A stretch of 64,000 nucleotides of DNA from Pseudoxanthomonas kaohsiungensis. GTDB lineage: Bacteria > Pseudomonadota > Gammaproteobacteria > Xanthomonadales > Xanthomonadaceae. The position numbers and the translations under genes were made by a program. Shown one piece after another: positions 30,416-39,722 of the stretch. The notes under the pieces are model-generated. The model ran no database searches. It saw only the letters and a program-made list of their open reading frames with translations, and was not told the origin of the DNA. The number at the start of each line of letters is the position of its first letter. Position 1 is the stretch's first letter. Location of the stretch: the NCBI RefSeq assembly GCF_010211765.1, contig NZ_PDWO01000003.1, positions 124,001 through 188,000 of the forward strand, read 5' to 3'.

Positions 30416-30804
30416 GCACCGCCGAGCTGCGCAACATCGGACCCAAGAGCGCGGCCTGGCTGCGCCAGGTCGGCCTGCGCAGCGCGCAGGACCTGGTGGC
30501 GGTGGGCGCCGTGCAGGCCTTCCTCAAGGTCAAGCGCGCCGGCTTCAAGCCCAGCCTCAACCTGCTGTACGCGCTGGAAGGCGCGCTGCTGGACTGCCAT
30601 TGGCACGACGTGCCCGAACCGCGCCGGCAGCAGTTGCTGGCCGAGCTGGAGACCGCCAGCGCCGCCCTGCTGCCCCCTCGTGGCCGCCCGGTCGGCGGGC
30701 CGGTGACCACCGCGTTCTATGGTGACCACGGCGAAGGCGCCGAAGCAGCCGCGGGCGCGGAAGCGCCCCCCGCCGAAGACGACGGCGGCAACCGCTTCAC
30801 CTGA
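30412..30804 (+). CDS. TfoX C-terminal-domain protein
   Basis: 130 residues from a TTG start overlapping the previous stop (TTGA). Residues 1-80 match the TfoX_C helix-hairpin-helix-like domain: LSTAELRNIGPKSAAWLRQV, DLVAVGAVQAFLKVKRAG, NLLYALEGALLDCHW. The tail is Pro/Ala/acidic and low in complexity. The N-terminal TfoX domain of competence regulators is absent, so a role in competence is uncertain. Confidence 0.78.
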   Translation: MSTAELRNIGPKSAAWLRQVGLRSAQDLVAVGAVQAFLKVKRAGFKPSLNLLYALEGALLDCHWHDVPEPRRQQLLAELETASAALLPPRGRPVGGPVTTAFYGDHGEGAEAAAGAEAPPAEDDGGNRFT

Positions 30805-30814
30805 GCGGCGACCT

Positions 30815-30909
30815 GTAGGAGCCCATCTTCATGGGCGACCCCATGCCGTCGGCACAGGCGACGCTTCGCATCCACCGGCGCCCGGTCGCCCATGAAGATG
30901 GGCTCCTAC
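30815..30909. repeat. GTAG-headed REP pair, family 1, copy C
   Basis: Ends GTAGGAGCCCATCTTCATGG and its exact reverse complement. The interior shares CCGTCGGCACAGGCG with copy B. Compared with B, one C-to-T change in the left arm is matched by G-to-A in the right arm. It lies just after the TfoX-C stop. Confidence 0.9.
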
Positions 30910-31041
30910 AAGGACGGCGACGCCAGGGCCCGGAATGCATGGGAAATCCGGTGGCTTCGACCGGCAGGGGAGCGGGCGGGCACCCTTGAACGGCGCTGGG
31001 GCGGCGTCTAGTCCTGGCGGCACAGGCCTCATCCGATCGCA

Positions 31042-31047
31042 TACAAT
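31042..31047 (+). promoter_or_regulatory. Candidate -10 for the btuB transcript
   Basis: TACAAT lies about seven bases ahead of the expected 5' end of the riboswitch. No clear -35 is present at the right distance. Confidence 0.4.
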
Positions 31048-31053
31048 CCACCG

Positions 31054-31270
31054 CCTGCAAGGTGACCCTCTGCGCGGACGCGGGGAGGGTTGAAACGGGA
31101 AGCCGGTGCGTCTTCGGGTGCGAACCTCGACAAGGCCGGCGCTGCCCCCGCAACGGTAAGCGACCGCAACGCGCGACATCCGCCACTGTGCCCTGCACGG
31201 GAAGGCGTCGCCGCTGGAATCCGGCAATCCAAGCCGGATTCCCGATCGCAAGCCCGGAGACCGGCCTTGC
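31054..31270 (+). promoter_or_regulatory. Cobalamin riboswitch
   Basis: The conserved cobalamin aptamer blocks appear in order: TGAAACGGGAAGCCGGTG (31091-31108), GCTGCCCCCGCAACGGTAAG (31141-31160, the B12 box), GCCACTG (31182-31188), GGGAAGGCG (31199-31207) and AAGCCCGGAGACCGGCC (31250-31266). A possible expression-platform hairpin (GGCGTCG / CGACGCC) lies at 31294-31315. When B12 is bound, btuB expression should fall, as in other btuB leaders. Boundaries are approximate. Confidence 0.95.
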
Positions 31271-31405
31271 AGAACCCAGGTTGCGATGCGGAGGGCGTCG
31301 CGGCGTGCCGACGCCGCTTGGCGCCTGTCCGCTCCCGTGCATCCTCCTGTCGCGACTCCCCACACGGGCGCCGGGTGCGGCGCCACGCACGCATGGAGTT
31401 GCACG

Positions 31406-33262
31406 ATGACGTTCCGCCCGCTGACCACCGCCGTCGCCCTGGCGCTGGCCCTGCCCCTGCTCGCCCCCGGCACGGCCCTTGCCGCCGACCCGGCCACCGA
31501 CCTGGACGAGGTGCTGGTCACCGCGACCCGGACCCAGATCGCATTGCGCGACAGCCTGTCACCGGCCCAGGTGATCGGACGCGCCGAGATCGAGCGCAGC
31601 CAGGCGTCCTCGCTGCAGCAGCTGCTGGCCGGCCGCGCCGGCATCAACCTGACCAACACCGGCGGGCTGGGCAAGCAGACCTCGCTGTTCCTGCGCGGCG
31701 CCGGCTCCAACCAGCTGCTGGTCCTGGTCGACGGCGTCCGCATCGGCTCGGCCACCGCCGGCCTGCCGGCGCTGCAGGACCTGCCGGTCGAACAGATCGA
31801 GCGGATCGAGATCGTGCGCGGCCCGCATTCGAGCCTGTACGGCGCCGACGCGATCGGCGGCGTGATCCAGATCTTCACCCGCCGCCACACCGGCGGACTG
31901 AAGCCACGCGCGATGGCCGGCCTCGGCAGCAACCACCTGCGCGAAGCCAGCGCCGGCCTGGGCCTGGGCGGCGAGCGCGGCTGGTTCGGCGCCGACGTCG
32001 CCTTCCTGCGCACCGACGGCATCAACGCCTGCGAGGGCACCGCCGCCGGCTGGGGCGCCGGCTGCTTCGCCGACGAGCCTGATCGCGACGGCTACCGCAA
32101 CCGCTCGGCCAGCCTGCGCGGCGGCGGCAGGCTCGGTGATGCCTGGACGCTGGAAGGCAGCGCACTGCGCGCCGAAGGCTACAACCACTACGATGGCAGC
32201 CGGGCCAACTACTCCGAGACCGTCCAGCAGGTGTTCTCCGGCAAGCTGCGCTTCGCGCCGTCGGCCGCAGGTTCGCTCCAGGCCACCGTGGGCCGCAGCT
32301 ATGACGATTCGGACGACTATGGCGCCACCGGCTTCGTCGGCGGACTGGAAACCCGCCGCGACCAGGCCGCGCTGCAGGGCGACTTCATCCTGCGCGAAGG
32401 CCAGGCACTGACCGCCGGCGTGGACTGGCTGGATGACCACATCACCGGCAGCACCGCCTACGACGTGGACAGCCGCGACAACACCGGCGTGTTCGCCGAG
32501 TACCAGGGCCGCTTCGGCGCGCAGCAGCTACAGGCCGGCCTGCGTAACGACGACAACGAGCAGTTCGGCAGCCATACCACCGGCAACCTCGGTTGGGGCT
32601 GGCACTTCGATGGCGGCATGCTGCTGTCGACCCGATACTCCACCGGCTTCCGCGCCCCGAGCTTCAACGACCTGTACTACCCGTACTACGGCAACCCCGA
32701 ACTGCAGCCGGAAGAGTCGAAGAGCCTCAACATCGGCCTGTCCGGGGAGCTGCAGGCCTGGCGCTGGACGCTGGACGTGTTCGAGAACCGCGTCGACGAC
32801 CTGATCAGCTTCGACTCGGCGACTTTCCTGCCCGGCAACATCGACACCGCGCGCCTGCGTGGCGGCGAGTTGACCGTGGGCACGACGCTGGCCGGCTGGG
32901 ACCTGGCCGCGCAGTACAGCCACGTCGATCCGCGCAACCGCTCCGAAGGCGCCAACCGCGGCAACCTGCTGCCGCGGCGCGCGCGCGACACCGGCCGCAT
33001 CGACCTGGACCGCGATTTCGGCGATTTCGCCTTCGGCACCACGCTCAACGCTGCCGGCAGCCGCTATGACGACGCAGCCAACCTGGTCCGCGTGGGCGGC
33101 TACGCGACCCTGGACCTGCGCTTCGAGTACGCGTTGGGCAGCGACTGGACCGTGCTTGCGCGGGTGACCAACCTGTTCGACCGCGACTACCAGCTGGTGG
33201 ACTGGTACGCCCAGCCCGGCCGGGAGTACGGGCTGAGCGTGCGCTGGCAGCCGCGCGGCTGA
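31406..33262 (+). CDS. btuB: TonB-dependent vitamin B12 receptor BtuB
   Basis: 618 residues from the ATG at 31406, with a GGAG seven bases ahead. A signal peptide ends at ALA-AD, the TonB box DEVLVTATR follows at once, then the plug domain (GRAGINLTNTGGLGKQTSLF, IEIVRGPHSSLYGADAIGGV) and a beta barrel with repeated aromatic strands. TonB-dependent receptors of this size with LDEVLVTATR and an upstream cobalamin riboswitch are BtuB. It imports B12 across the outer membrane. No periplasmic or inner-membrane B12 genes are in the window. Confidence 0.92.
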   Translation: MTFRPLTTAVALALALPLLAPGTALAADPATDLDEVLVTATRTQIALRDSLSPAQVIGRAEIERSQASSLQQLLAGRAGINLTNTGGLGKQTSLFLRGAGSNQLLVLVDGVRIGSATAGLPALQDLPVEQIERIEIVRGPHSSLYGADAIGGVIQIFTRRHTGGLKPRAMAGLGSNHLREASAGLGLGGERGWFGADVAFLRTDGINACEGTAAGWGAGCFADEPDRDGYRNRSASLRGGGRLGDAWTLEGSALRAEGYNHYDGSRANYSETVQQVFSGKLRFAPSAAGSLQATVGRSYDDSDDYGATGFVGGLETRRDQAALQGDFILREGQALTAGVDWLDDHITGSTAYDVDSRDNTGVFAEYQGRFGAQQLQAGLRNDDNEQFGSHTTGNLGWGWHFDGGMLLSTRYSTGFRAPSFNDLYYPYYGNPELQPEESKSLNIGLSGELQAWRWTLDVFENRVDDLISFDSATFLPGNIDTARLRGGELTVGTTLAGWDLAAQYSHVDPRNRSEGANRGNLLPRRARDTGRIDLDRDFGDFAFGTTLNAAGSRYDDAANLVRVGGYATLDLRFEYALGSDWTVLARVTNLFDRDYQLVDWYAQPGREYGLSVRWQPRG

Positions 33263-33268
33263 AGTCCC

Positions 33269-33292
33269 GTAGGAGCCCGGCTTGCCGGCGAC
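33269..33292. repeat. Single GTAG-headed REP half-element
   Basis: GTAGGAGCCCGGCTTGCCGG followed by CGAC: a GTAG head and a short palindrome (CCGGCttGCCGG) without an inverted partner nearby. It sits seven bases after the btuB stop. The rest of the 261-base gap to the next gene shows nothing I recognise. Confidence 0.75.
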
Positions 33293-33523
33293 GCGACGTC
33301 GCCAGCACCGGGGATCCCGCCTGCGGGCCGCGGGCGCGGATCGCGGGCGCGCCTCCACGGACGCATGTCCGGTCTCCCCGGCTCCTGCCCAGCCGCATAC
33401 GCCGCCACCGCTGCGCCGTACCCCGGCGCAGCGGTGCGGGAACGCATCATCCCGCCGGTGGCCACGGCCGCGTGCCGCCGGTTGCCTAGACTGGCCGGGC
33501 CGTTCCCCACGGATACCCGACCC

Positions 33524-33811
33524 ATGCCGACCAGCCGCGCCCTAGTGGCCTCCAACGACGCGCCGCGCCTGCTGCGCACCCTGAGCAACCACTGGCGACA
33601 CAAGTTCGACGTGCGCCGCGACAGCGACACGCACGCCCACATCCCCTTCGCCGAAGCCGCCGGCGCGGACTTCGAAGTCGCCGGCGACGCCCTGCTGATC
33701 AAGCTCGTCCACGACGACGGCGCCGGCATGGCGCGGTTGCGCGAGGTCGTCGAATCGCACCTGCAGCGCTTCGCCCGCGACGAGACGCTGGAATTCAACT
33801 GGCAGGCGTGA
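33524..33811 (+). CDS. DUF2218 protein
   Basis: 95 residues. The pattern RLLRTLSNHWRHKFDV, HIPFAEAAGADFEV and VVESHLQRFARDETLEFNWQ matches DUF2218, a small single-domain family of unknown function often found near siderophore or iron genes. It stands alone after btuB on the same strand. No catalytic residues are evident. Confidence 0.82.
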   Translation: MPTSRALVASNDAPRLLRTLSNHWRHKFDVRRDSDTHAHIPFAEAAGADFEVAGDALLIKLVHDDGAGMARLREVVESHLQRFARDETLEFNWQA

Positions 33812-33905
33812 TCGGATTGATCCGGCCCCGTTCCACCAGGAGCTGGCGGACGCGGGACGCGGCCTCGTGCCGGCGCACCCGTCAAGGCGGCACGGCACTT
33901 TCCTT

Positions 33906-34000
33906 GTAGGAGCCGATTCATCGGCGACCCGAGGTCTTCGCGAAAATACGGGCCTCGCCTGTGCGGTGGCCCCGGGTCGCCGATAAGGATCGGCTCCTAC
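33906..34000. repeat. GTAG-headed REP pair, family 1, copy D
   Basis: Ends GTAGGAGCCGATTCATCGGC and a near-complementary partner finishing GGATCGGCTCCTAC. The TAG in the right-hand head is the stop codon of dinB. Confidence 0.88.
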
Positions 34001-35094
34001 CGCAGCGCGGCGTCGAACAGGTCGGCCTGCGGCGCGGCCTCGTCCGGGTCCCGGAACCCGGACAGGCCGACGCCGACGAGCCGGTAGCGCGTCGACGCCG
34101 GCAGGTTGACGCGATCACGCAGCGCCAGTGCGATCCCGGCCAGCGCCTGCGCCGAATCCGGCGGCGTGTCCGGGGTCAGGCTCCGGGTCAGGATGCGGAA
34201 CTGCGCGGTCTTGAGCTTGAGCACCACCGTGCGCGCAACCCGTCCGGTCTTGCGCGACGCCTGCCAGGTCTTCTCGGCCAGTTGCCGGATCGCCGGCTCC
34301 AGCGCGTCCAGCGGCAGGTCCTGGGCGAAGGTGTCCTCGGCCGAGACCGACTGCACCGGCTGGTCCGGCTCGACCGGGCGTTCGTCGATGCCGCGCGCGC
34401 GCCGGTACAGCGCGGCGCCGAAGCTGCCGAAACGCCCCTGCAGTTCTTCCAGTGCCAGCGCGCGCAGGTCGCCGACGGTGGCGATCCCCAGCGCCTCGAG
34501 CTTGCCCTGCATCACCTTGCCCACCCCGGGAATGCGCCCGACCGGCAGCGGCGTCAGGAACGCCTCGACCTGGTGCGGGCGGACCACGAACAGGCCATCG
34601 GGCTTGTTCCAGTCCGAGGCGATCTTGGCCAGGAACTTGTTCGGCGCCACGCCGGCCGAGGCGGTCAGCGAAGTTTCCTCGCGGATCCGCGCGCGGATCG
34701 CCTCGGCCACCGCGGTGGCGCTGGCCAGCCGGGATTTCGGCGCGGTCACGTCGAGGTAGGCCTCGTCCAGCGACAGCGGTTCGACCAGGTCGGTGTGGGC
34801 GAGCATGATCTCGCGCACCTGGCGCGACACCGCCTTGTAGCGCACGAAATCCGGCGGCACGAACACCGCATCTGGGCACAGCCGCTCGGCGCGCAGGGCC
34901 GGCATCGCCGAGCGCACGCCGTATCGGCGCGCCTCGTAGGACGCCGCGCAGACCACCGAACGGGCGCCGCGCCAGGCCACGACCACCGGCCGCCCGCGCA
35001 GCGAGGGATCGTCGCGCTGCTCCACCGAGGCGTAGAACGCATCCATGTCGACATGGATGATCTTGCGTGGCGCAGGCGGGGTTTCGGCGATCAT
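33997..35094 (-). CDS. dinB: DNA polymerase IV (Y family)
   Basis: 365 residues from the ATG at 35094. The palm carries [13 protein letters not shown] (14-26) and [10 protein letters not shown] (near 109), the catalytic acidic residues, and [17 protein letters not shown] follows. The C-terminal QADLFDAAL is a canonical beta-clamp-binding motif. It performs error-prone lesion bypass. No SOS box is apparent upstream. The stop codon belongs to a REP element, so the last codons may have been altered by its insertion. Confidence 0.93.
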   Translation of the reverse strand: MIAETPPAPRKIIHVDMDAFYASVEQRDDPSLRGRPVVVAWRGARSVVCAASYEARRYGVRSAMPALRAERLCPDAVFVPPDFVRYKAVSRQVREIMLAHTDLVEPLSLDEAYLDVTAPKSRLASATAVAEAIRARIREETSLTASAGVAPNKFLAKIASDWNKPDGLFVVRPHQVEAFLTPLPVGRIPGVGKVMQGKLEALGIATVGDLRALALEELQGRFGSFGAALYRRARGIDERPVEPDQPVQSVSAEDTFAQDLPLDALEPAIRQLAEKTWQASRKTGRVARTVVLKLKTAQFRILTRSLTPDTPPDSAQALAGIALALRDRVNLPASTRYRLVGVGLSGFRDPDEAAPQADLFDAALR

Positions 35095-35468
35095 GCCTGC
35101 CCATTGTGCGACCTGGCGCGCCCGCGGGAGACCCCTGCGTGCGCAGGAGCCCGTGGCCGGCAGCACGCGCGCCCGCGGGACACGATGCCGCCCCCGTGCT
35201 GGCGCCGGTTCGCGGGCGAGCCCGGCTCCTTCGAAGCACCCCGCTGGCGCGTGGCTGGCTGGCGAAGCCAAGGTCGGCAGCCAGATCGCCGGGCCTGCGG
35301 TATGGGGCCGAAGGGGCGAGCGGCGGATCGACGACGCGCCGTCGCGGAGGAGCCCGGCCCGCAAAGCTGCTCGCCGCCACCGGGAACACACGCCGGCGTA
35401 TGTCCAAGCATTTGATTGAAACAGGGTTTCTCGGGCACGATTTGATGCTTTTCCGCTCCGGACCCCCC
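35095..35468. other. 374-base divergent region dinB/fabA
   Basis: No gene is supported. Near fabA there is a -35-like TTGAAA (35416-35421) overlapping a small palindrome GAAAC-AGG-GTTTC (35418-35430), and TTTGAT occurs twice (35411 and 35441). The remainder is GC-rich with no clear signals. Confidence 0.45.
35416..35445 (+). promoter_or_regulatory. Candidate fabA promoter/operator
   Basis: A TTGAAA hexamer with a weak -10 (ATTTGA/GATTTG) 17-18 bases later. The GAAACAGGGTTTC palindrome covers the -35, a position where a fatty-acid regulator could bind. The regulator is unknown. Confidence 0.3.
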
Positions 35469-35984
35469 ATGACTCGCGCTTCCTCGTTCACCCGCGAACA
35501 GCTGGTCGCCAGCGGTCGCGGTGAACTGTTCGCCTCCGGCGACGCCCGCCTGCCCGCCGACCCGATGCTGATGTTCGACCGCATCGTCGAGATCAACGAC
35601 GACGGCGGCAAGTACGGCAAGGGCTTCATCCGCGCCGAACTCGACATCCGCCCGGACCTGTGGTTCTTCCAGTGCCACTTCATCGGCGACCCGGTGATGC
35701 CCGGCTGCCTGGGCCTGGACGCGATGTGGCAGCTGGTCGGCTTCTACCTGACCTGGCTGGGCGCGCCCGGCCGCGGCCGCGCGCTGGGCTGCGGCGAGGT
35801 CAAGTTCACCGGCCAGGTGCTGCCCAAGGCAAAGCTGGTCACCTACGAGATCGACATCAGCCGGGTCATCAACCGCAAGCTGGTAATGGCCCAGGGCGAC
35901 GCGCGCATGCTGGTCGACGGTCGCGAGATCTACACCGCCAAGGACCTGCGCGTGGGCCTGTTCACCTCGACCGAGGACTTCTGA
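35469..35984 (+). CDS. fabA: 3-hydroxyacyl-ACP dehydratase/isomerase FabA
   Basis: 171 residues, the standard FabA length. The active-site His lies in [20 protein letters not shown] and the catalytic Asp in GLDAMWQL; the hot-dog-fold segment [15 protein letters not shown] follows. It dehydrates 3-hydroxydecanoyl-ACP and isomerises the product, starting unsaturated fatty-acid synthesis. fabB begins two bases after its stop, the usual fabA-fabB operon. Confidence 0.95.
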   Translation: MTRASSFTREQLVASGRGELFASGDARLPADPMLMFDRIVEINDDGGKYGKGFIRAELDIRPDLWFFQCHFIGDPVMPGCLGLDAMWQLVGFYLTWLGAPGRGRALGCGEVKFTGQVLPKAKLVTYEIDISRVINRKLVMAQGDARMLVDGREIYTAKDLRVGLFTSTEDF

Positions 35985-35986
35985 GC

Positions 35987-37198
35987 ATGCGCCGCATCGC
36001 CATCACCGGCATGGGCATCGCTTCGTGCCTGGGCAACGACCTCGACACGGTTTCGGCCTCGCTGCGCGAAGGCCGCTCCGGCATCCGCTTCCTGCCCGAC
36101 CACGCCGAACGCGGCCTGCGCAGCCAGGTCGGCGGCGCGGTGGAGCTGGACCTGGACGCAGCCATCGACCGCAAGCTCAAGCGCTTCATGAGCGACGCGG
36201 CCGCCTACAGCTACGTGTCCATGCGCGACGCGATCGCCGACGCGGGCCTGGATGAGGCCAAGGTCAGCCATCCGCGCACGGGCCTGATCGCCGGTTCCGG
36301 CGGCGGCTCCAGCCGCTGGCAGGTCGAAACCGCCGACCTGCTGCGCGAGCGCGGCGTGCGCAAGGTCGGCCCGTACATGGTGCCGCGCACGATGTGCTCG
36401 ACCGTGTCGGCCAACCTGGCCACCGCATTCAAGATAAAGGGACTGAGCTACTCGATCAGCGCGGCCTGCGCGACCTCGGCGCACTGCATCGGCGCTGCGG
36501 CAGACCTGATCCGCCACGGCGCCCAGGACATCGTCTTCGCCGGAGGTGGCGAGGACCTGGACTGGACCATGAGCGTGATGTTCGACGCGATGGGCGCGCT
36601 GTCGACGGGGTTCAACGACCGGCCGCAGCAGGCTTCGCGTCCGTACGACGCCGATCGCGACGGCTTCGTCATCGCCGGCGGCGGCGGCATGCTGGTGCTG
36701 GAGGACTGGGACCATGCGATCGCGCGCGGCGCGCGCATCCATGCCGAGCTGGTCGGCTACGGCGTGACCTCCGACGGCGCCGACATGGTCGCCCCGTCCG
36801 GCGAAGGCGCGGTGCGCTGCATGCACATGGCGCTGGAAGGCGTGCGTGGCCGCAAGGTCGACTACCTCAACACCCACGGCACCTCGACGCCGCTGGGCGA
36901 CGTCACCGAGCTGCAGGCGGTGCGGGAGGTGTTCGGCGAGGCGTTGCCGCCGCTGTCGTCGACCAAGGCGTTGTCGGGCCATTCGCTCGGCGCGGCCAGC
37001 GTGCACGAGGCGATCTACTGCCTGCTGATGATGCGCGACGGCTTCATCGCCGGCTCGGCCAACATCGACAAGCTGGACGAGCGCGCCGAAGGCTTCCCGA
37101 TCGTGCGCGAGAGCCGGGACGCACGGCTGGACCTGGTCGCGTCCAACAGCTTCGGCTTCGGCGGCACCAACAGCACGCTGGTGTTCGCGCGACCCTGA
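35987..37198 (+). CDS. fabB: Beta-ketoacyl-ACP synthase I FabB
   Basis: 403 residues. The Cys-His-His triad is visible: Cys in [12 protein letters not shown] (near 163), His in [11 protein letters not shown] (near 298) and His in [13 protein letters not shown] (near 332). It elongates cis-3-decenoyl-ACP made by FabA. It is coupled to fabA and followed by a good terminator. Confidence 0.95.
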   Translation: MRRIAITGMGIASCLGNDLDTVSASLREGRSGIRFLPDHAERGLRSQVGGAVELDLDAAIDRKLKRFMSDAAAYSYVSMRDAIADAGLDEAKVSHPRTGLIAGSGGGSSRWQVETADLLRERGVRKVGPYMVPRTMCSTVSANLATAFKIKGLSYSISAACATSAHCIGAAADLIRHGAQDIVFAGGGEDLDWTMSVMFDAMGALSTGFNDRPQQASRPYDADRDGFVIAGGGGMLVLEDWDHAIARGARIHAELVGYGVTSDGADMVAPSGEGAVRCMHMALEGVRGRKVDYLNTHGTSTPLGDVTELQAVREVFGEALPPLSSTKALSGHSLGAASVHEAIYCLLMMRDGFIAGSANIDKLDERAEGFPIVRESRDARLDLVASNSFGFGGTNSTLVFARP

Positions 37199-37227
37199 TC
37201 GCGGGAACAGGGCCAGGAACAGGAACG

Positions 37228-37260
37228 GGAAGCCCGGCGCGAGCCGGGCTTCCTGCTTTC
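37228..37260 (+). terminator. Terminator after fabAB
   Basis: An 11-bp perfect stem GGAAGCCCGGC / GCCGGGCTTCC with a GCGA tetraloop, followed by a short T-containing tail (TGCTTTC). Confidence 0.75.
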
Positions 37261-37266
37261 AGGGAG

Positions 37267-37289
37267 CAGCGGGGCAAGCCCCGCTCTAC
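37267..37289. repeat. GTAG-headed REP palindrome, family 2, copy b
   Basis: Minus-strand orientation of GTAGAGCGGGGCTTGCCCCG plus CTG. It faces copy c, and the two form a ~130-base inverted dimer in the gap between convergent fabB and the M3 peptidase gene. Confidence 0.9.
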
Positions 37290-37373
37290 GAGAGCGCGCC
37301 GGTCCTTGGCGCGTGCCCGACAGGTTTCGTGGTGCATCTGGCCAGCGCCGTTCCGGCCAACATACCGCCCCCC

Positions 37374-37396
37374 GTAGAGCGGGGCTTGCCCCGCTG
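37374..37396. repeat. GTAG-headed REP palindrome, family 2, copy c
   Basis: Plus-strand copy of GTAGAGCGGGGCTTGCCCCG plus CTG, the inverted partner of copy b. Confidence 0.9.
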
Positions 37397-37440
37397 CTTC
37401 GCTCGGCTGTCCAGTTGCCCCGCTTCCGCTACCCGCAGCC

Positions 37441-39492
37441 TCAGGCCGTCATGCCGCTGTGTCGCAGCAGCGCATCGATGCTCGGCGCGCGGCCGCGGAA
37501 GGCGGTGAAGTTCTCCAGCGCGCTGCGGCTGCCGCCGCGCGACAGCACCTCGGCCAGGAAGCGGGCGCCGGTCTGCGCCAGCTGGTCCGGCGCCTCCTCG
37601 AAGGCGGCGTAGGCATCGGCGCTGAGCACTTCGGCCCACTTGTAGCTGTAGTAGCCGGCCGCATAGCCGCCGGCGAAGATGTGGCTGAACTGGTGCGGGA
37701 AGCGGTGCCAGGCCGGCGCCCGGTTCACCGCCACCTCGTCGCGCACGCGTTCGAGCAGCTGCAGCACGCTGTCCTGCGCCGGGTCGAAGCGGCTGTGCAG
37801 CTCCATGTCGAACAGGGCGAACTCGAGCTGGCGCACCGTGAACATGCCGCTCTGGAAGTTCCTCGCCGCCAGCATTTTCCCGAACAGTTCGCGCGGCAGC
37901 GGCTCGCCGCTGTCCACGTGCGCGGTCATCGCCCGCACGCGGTCCCACTCCCAGCAGAAGTTCTCCATGAACTGGCTGGGCAGCTCCACGGCGTCCCACT
38001 CCACGCCGTTGATCCCGGCCACCGGCAGGTCGCCGATCGCGGTCAGCAGCTGGTGCAGGCCGTGGCCCATCTCGTGGAACAGGGTGGTGACCTCGTTGTG
38101 GGTGAAGGTGGCCGGCTTGCCGTCCACGCCCTTGCCGAAGTTGCAGACCAGGTACACCAGCGGGGTCTGCACCCCATCGGCGCCGGCGCGCCGGTTGCGG
38201 CAGTCGTCCATCCAGGCGCCACCGCGCTTGCCCTCGCGCGCGTACAGGTCCAGGTAGAACTGGCCGACCAGGCGGCCACCGGCATCCTCGACCCGGAAGA
38301 AGCGCACGTCCTCGTGCCACGCCGGCGCGGAGTCCGGCACCACCGTCACCCCGTAAAGCGACTCGATCACGCCGAACAGGCCGGCCAGTACGCCCGGCTC
38401 GGTGAAGTAACGCTTCACCTCCTGCTCCGAGTAGCTGTAGCGCGCCTGCTTGAGCTTCTCGCTGGCATAGCCCAGGTCCCAGGGCTCGAGCACGGCCAGC
38501 CCCAGTTCGTCGCGGGCGAAGGCCTCCAGCTCGGCCCGGTCGCGGTGCGCGAACGGCAGCGCGCGACTGGCCAGGTCGCGCAGGAACGCCAGCACCTCGC
38601 CCGGCGACTGCGCCATCTTGGTGGCCAGCGAGTACTCGGCGTAGCTGGCGAAGCCCAGCAGCGCCGCCAGTTCCGCGCGCAGTGCGAGGATGCGGTCGAT
38701 GAGGCCGCTGTTGTCCAGCTCGGCCGGACCGGCCTCGGAGGCGCGCACGCCGTTGGCGCGGTACAGCGCTTCGCGCAGCCCGCGGTCCTCGGCATAGGCC
38801 TGCACCGGCAGGTAGCACGGCATCTGCAGGGTCAGCTTCCAGCCGGGGCGGCCATCCTTCTGCGCCGCGGCGCGGGCGGCGGCGACCACCTCCGGCGGCA
38901 GGCCGGCCAGGCGGGCCTCGTCTTCCACGTAGAGCCCGAACGCGTCCGTCGCGTCGAGCACGTTCTGGGAGAATTTCGCCGAAAGCGCGGCCAGCTCCTC
39001 CTGCGCCGCCGAAAAGCGCGCCTTGGCGGCGTCATCGAGCTCGGCGCCGCCCAGGCGGAAATCGCGCAGCGCGTTGTCCACCACCTTGCGGCGTGCCGCG
39101 TCATAGGTGGCGTACTCGGGCGAGGCCGCCAGCGCCTTGTACTGCGCGTACAGCGCCAGGTTCTGGCCCAGCGCGCTGCCGAACCGGGTCACCTTCGGCA
39201 GGTTGGCGTTGTAGGCCTCGCGCAGCTCGGGCGTGTTGACCACGGCCTGCAGGTGTCCGACCTGGCCCCACGCGCGCCACAGCCGCTCGGTGGCATCCTC
39301 CAGCGGGGTGACGAACGTGGTCCAGGTCACCGGCGCCACCCGCTCGGCGGCAGCCACGGCGGCCTCCGCCTGGGCCAGCAGCGTGTCGATGGCCGGCCCG
39401 ATGTGGTCGGGCCGGATCGCGTCGAAACGTGGCAGGCCGGAGAAATCGAGCAGCGGGTTGTCGTGCATGGGGGCGGACCGTGTCGGAGTCAT
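37441..39492 (-). CDS. prlC: M3-family oligopeptidase A
   Basis: 683 residues from the ATG at 39492; the ATG at 39468 (MHDNPLLDF) is an equally plausible start. The zinc motif HEMGH is at about 473-477, and the third ligand lies in NGVEWDAVELPSQFMENF just after. Flanking segments FCWEWDRVRAM and YYSYKWAEVLSADAY are typical of thimet-type peptidases such as OpdA/PrlC. It is cytoplasmic and degrades short peptides and signal-peptide remnants. It is monocistronic. Confidence 0.9.
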   Translation of the reverse strand: MTPTRSAPMHDNPLLDFSGLPRFDAIRPDHIGPAIDTLLAQAEAAVAAAERVAPVTWTTFVTPLEDATERLWRAWGQVGHLQAVVNTPELREAYNANLPKVTRFGSALGQNLALYAQYKALAASPEYATYDAARRKVVDNALRDFRLGGAELDDAAKARFSAAQEELAALSAKFSQNVLDATDAFGLYVEDEARLAGLPPEVVAAARAAAQKDGRPGWKLTLQMPCYLPVQAYAEDRGLREALYRANGVRASEAGPAELDNSGLIDRILALRAELAALLGFASYAEYSLATKMAQSPGEVLAFLRDLASRALPFAHRDRAELEAFARDELGLAVLEPWDLGYASEKLKQARYSYSEQEVKRYFTEPGVLAGLFGVIESLYGVTVVPDSAPAWHEDVRFFRVEDAGGRLVGQFYLDLYAREGKRGGAWMDDCRNRRAGADGVQTPLVYLVCNFGKGVDGKPATFTHNEVTTLFHEMGHGLHQLLTAIGDLPVAGINGVEWDAVELPSQFMENFCWEWDRVRAMTAHVDSGEPLPRELFGKMLAARNFQSGMFTVRQLEFALFDMELHSRFDPAQDSVLQLLERVRDEVAVNRAPAWHRFPHQFSHIFAGGYAAGYYSYKWAEVLSADAYAAFEEAPDQLAQTGARFLAEVLSRGGSRSALENFTAFRGRAPSIDALLRHSGMTA

Positions 39493-39606
39493 CCGACTAG
39501 ATGCGCGCGGTGGCGGTGAAAATCAACCCGCGCCTCCACACCCTCGGTTCGGCCGGCGGACGGGGATCGACACTCAAGCGGCAGGATCGGCCCGCATCGG
39601 GGTTGC

Positions 39607-39700
39607 GTGCAGGAGCCGGTTCATCGACGACGCGGACGTCCGGGCAATGCGGACGCCGCCCGTGCCGACGGCGTCGGGTCGCCGATGAATCGGCTCCTAC
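39607..39700. repeat. GTAG-headed REP pair, family 1, copy E (degenerate left end)
   Basis: The right end GTCGCCGATGAATCGGCTCC plus TAC is intact; the left end reads GTGCAGGAGCC, so its head has diverged. The interior keeps GCCGACGG. It lies between the peptidase promoter region and the cysteine-synthase-like gene's stop. Confidence 0.75.
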
Positions 39701-39722
39701 AAAAAATCACGCGCGCCGCAGG

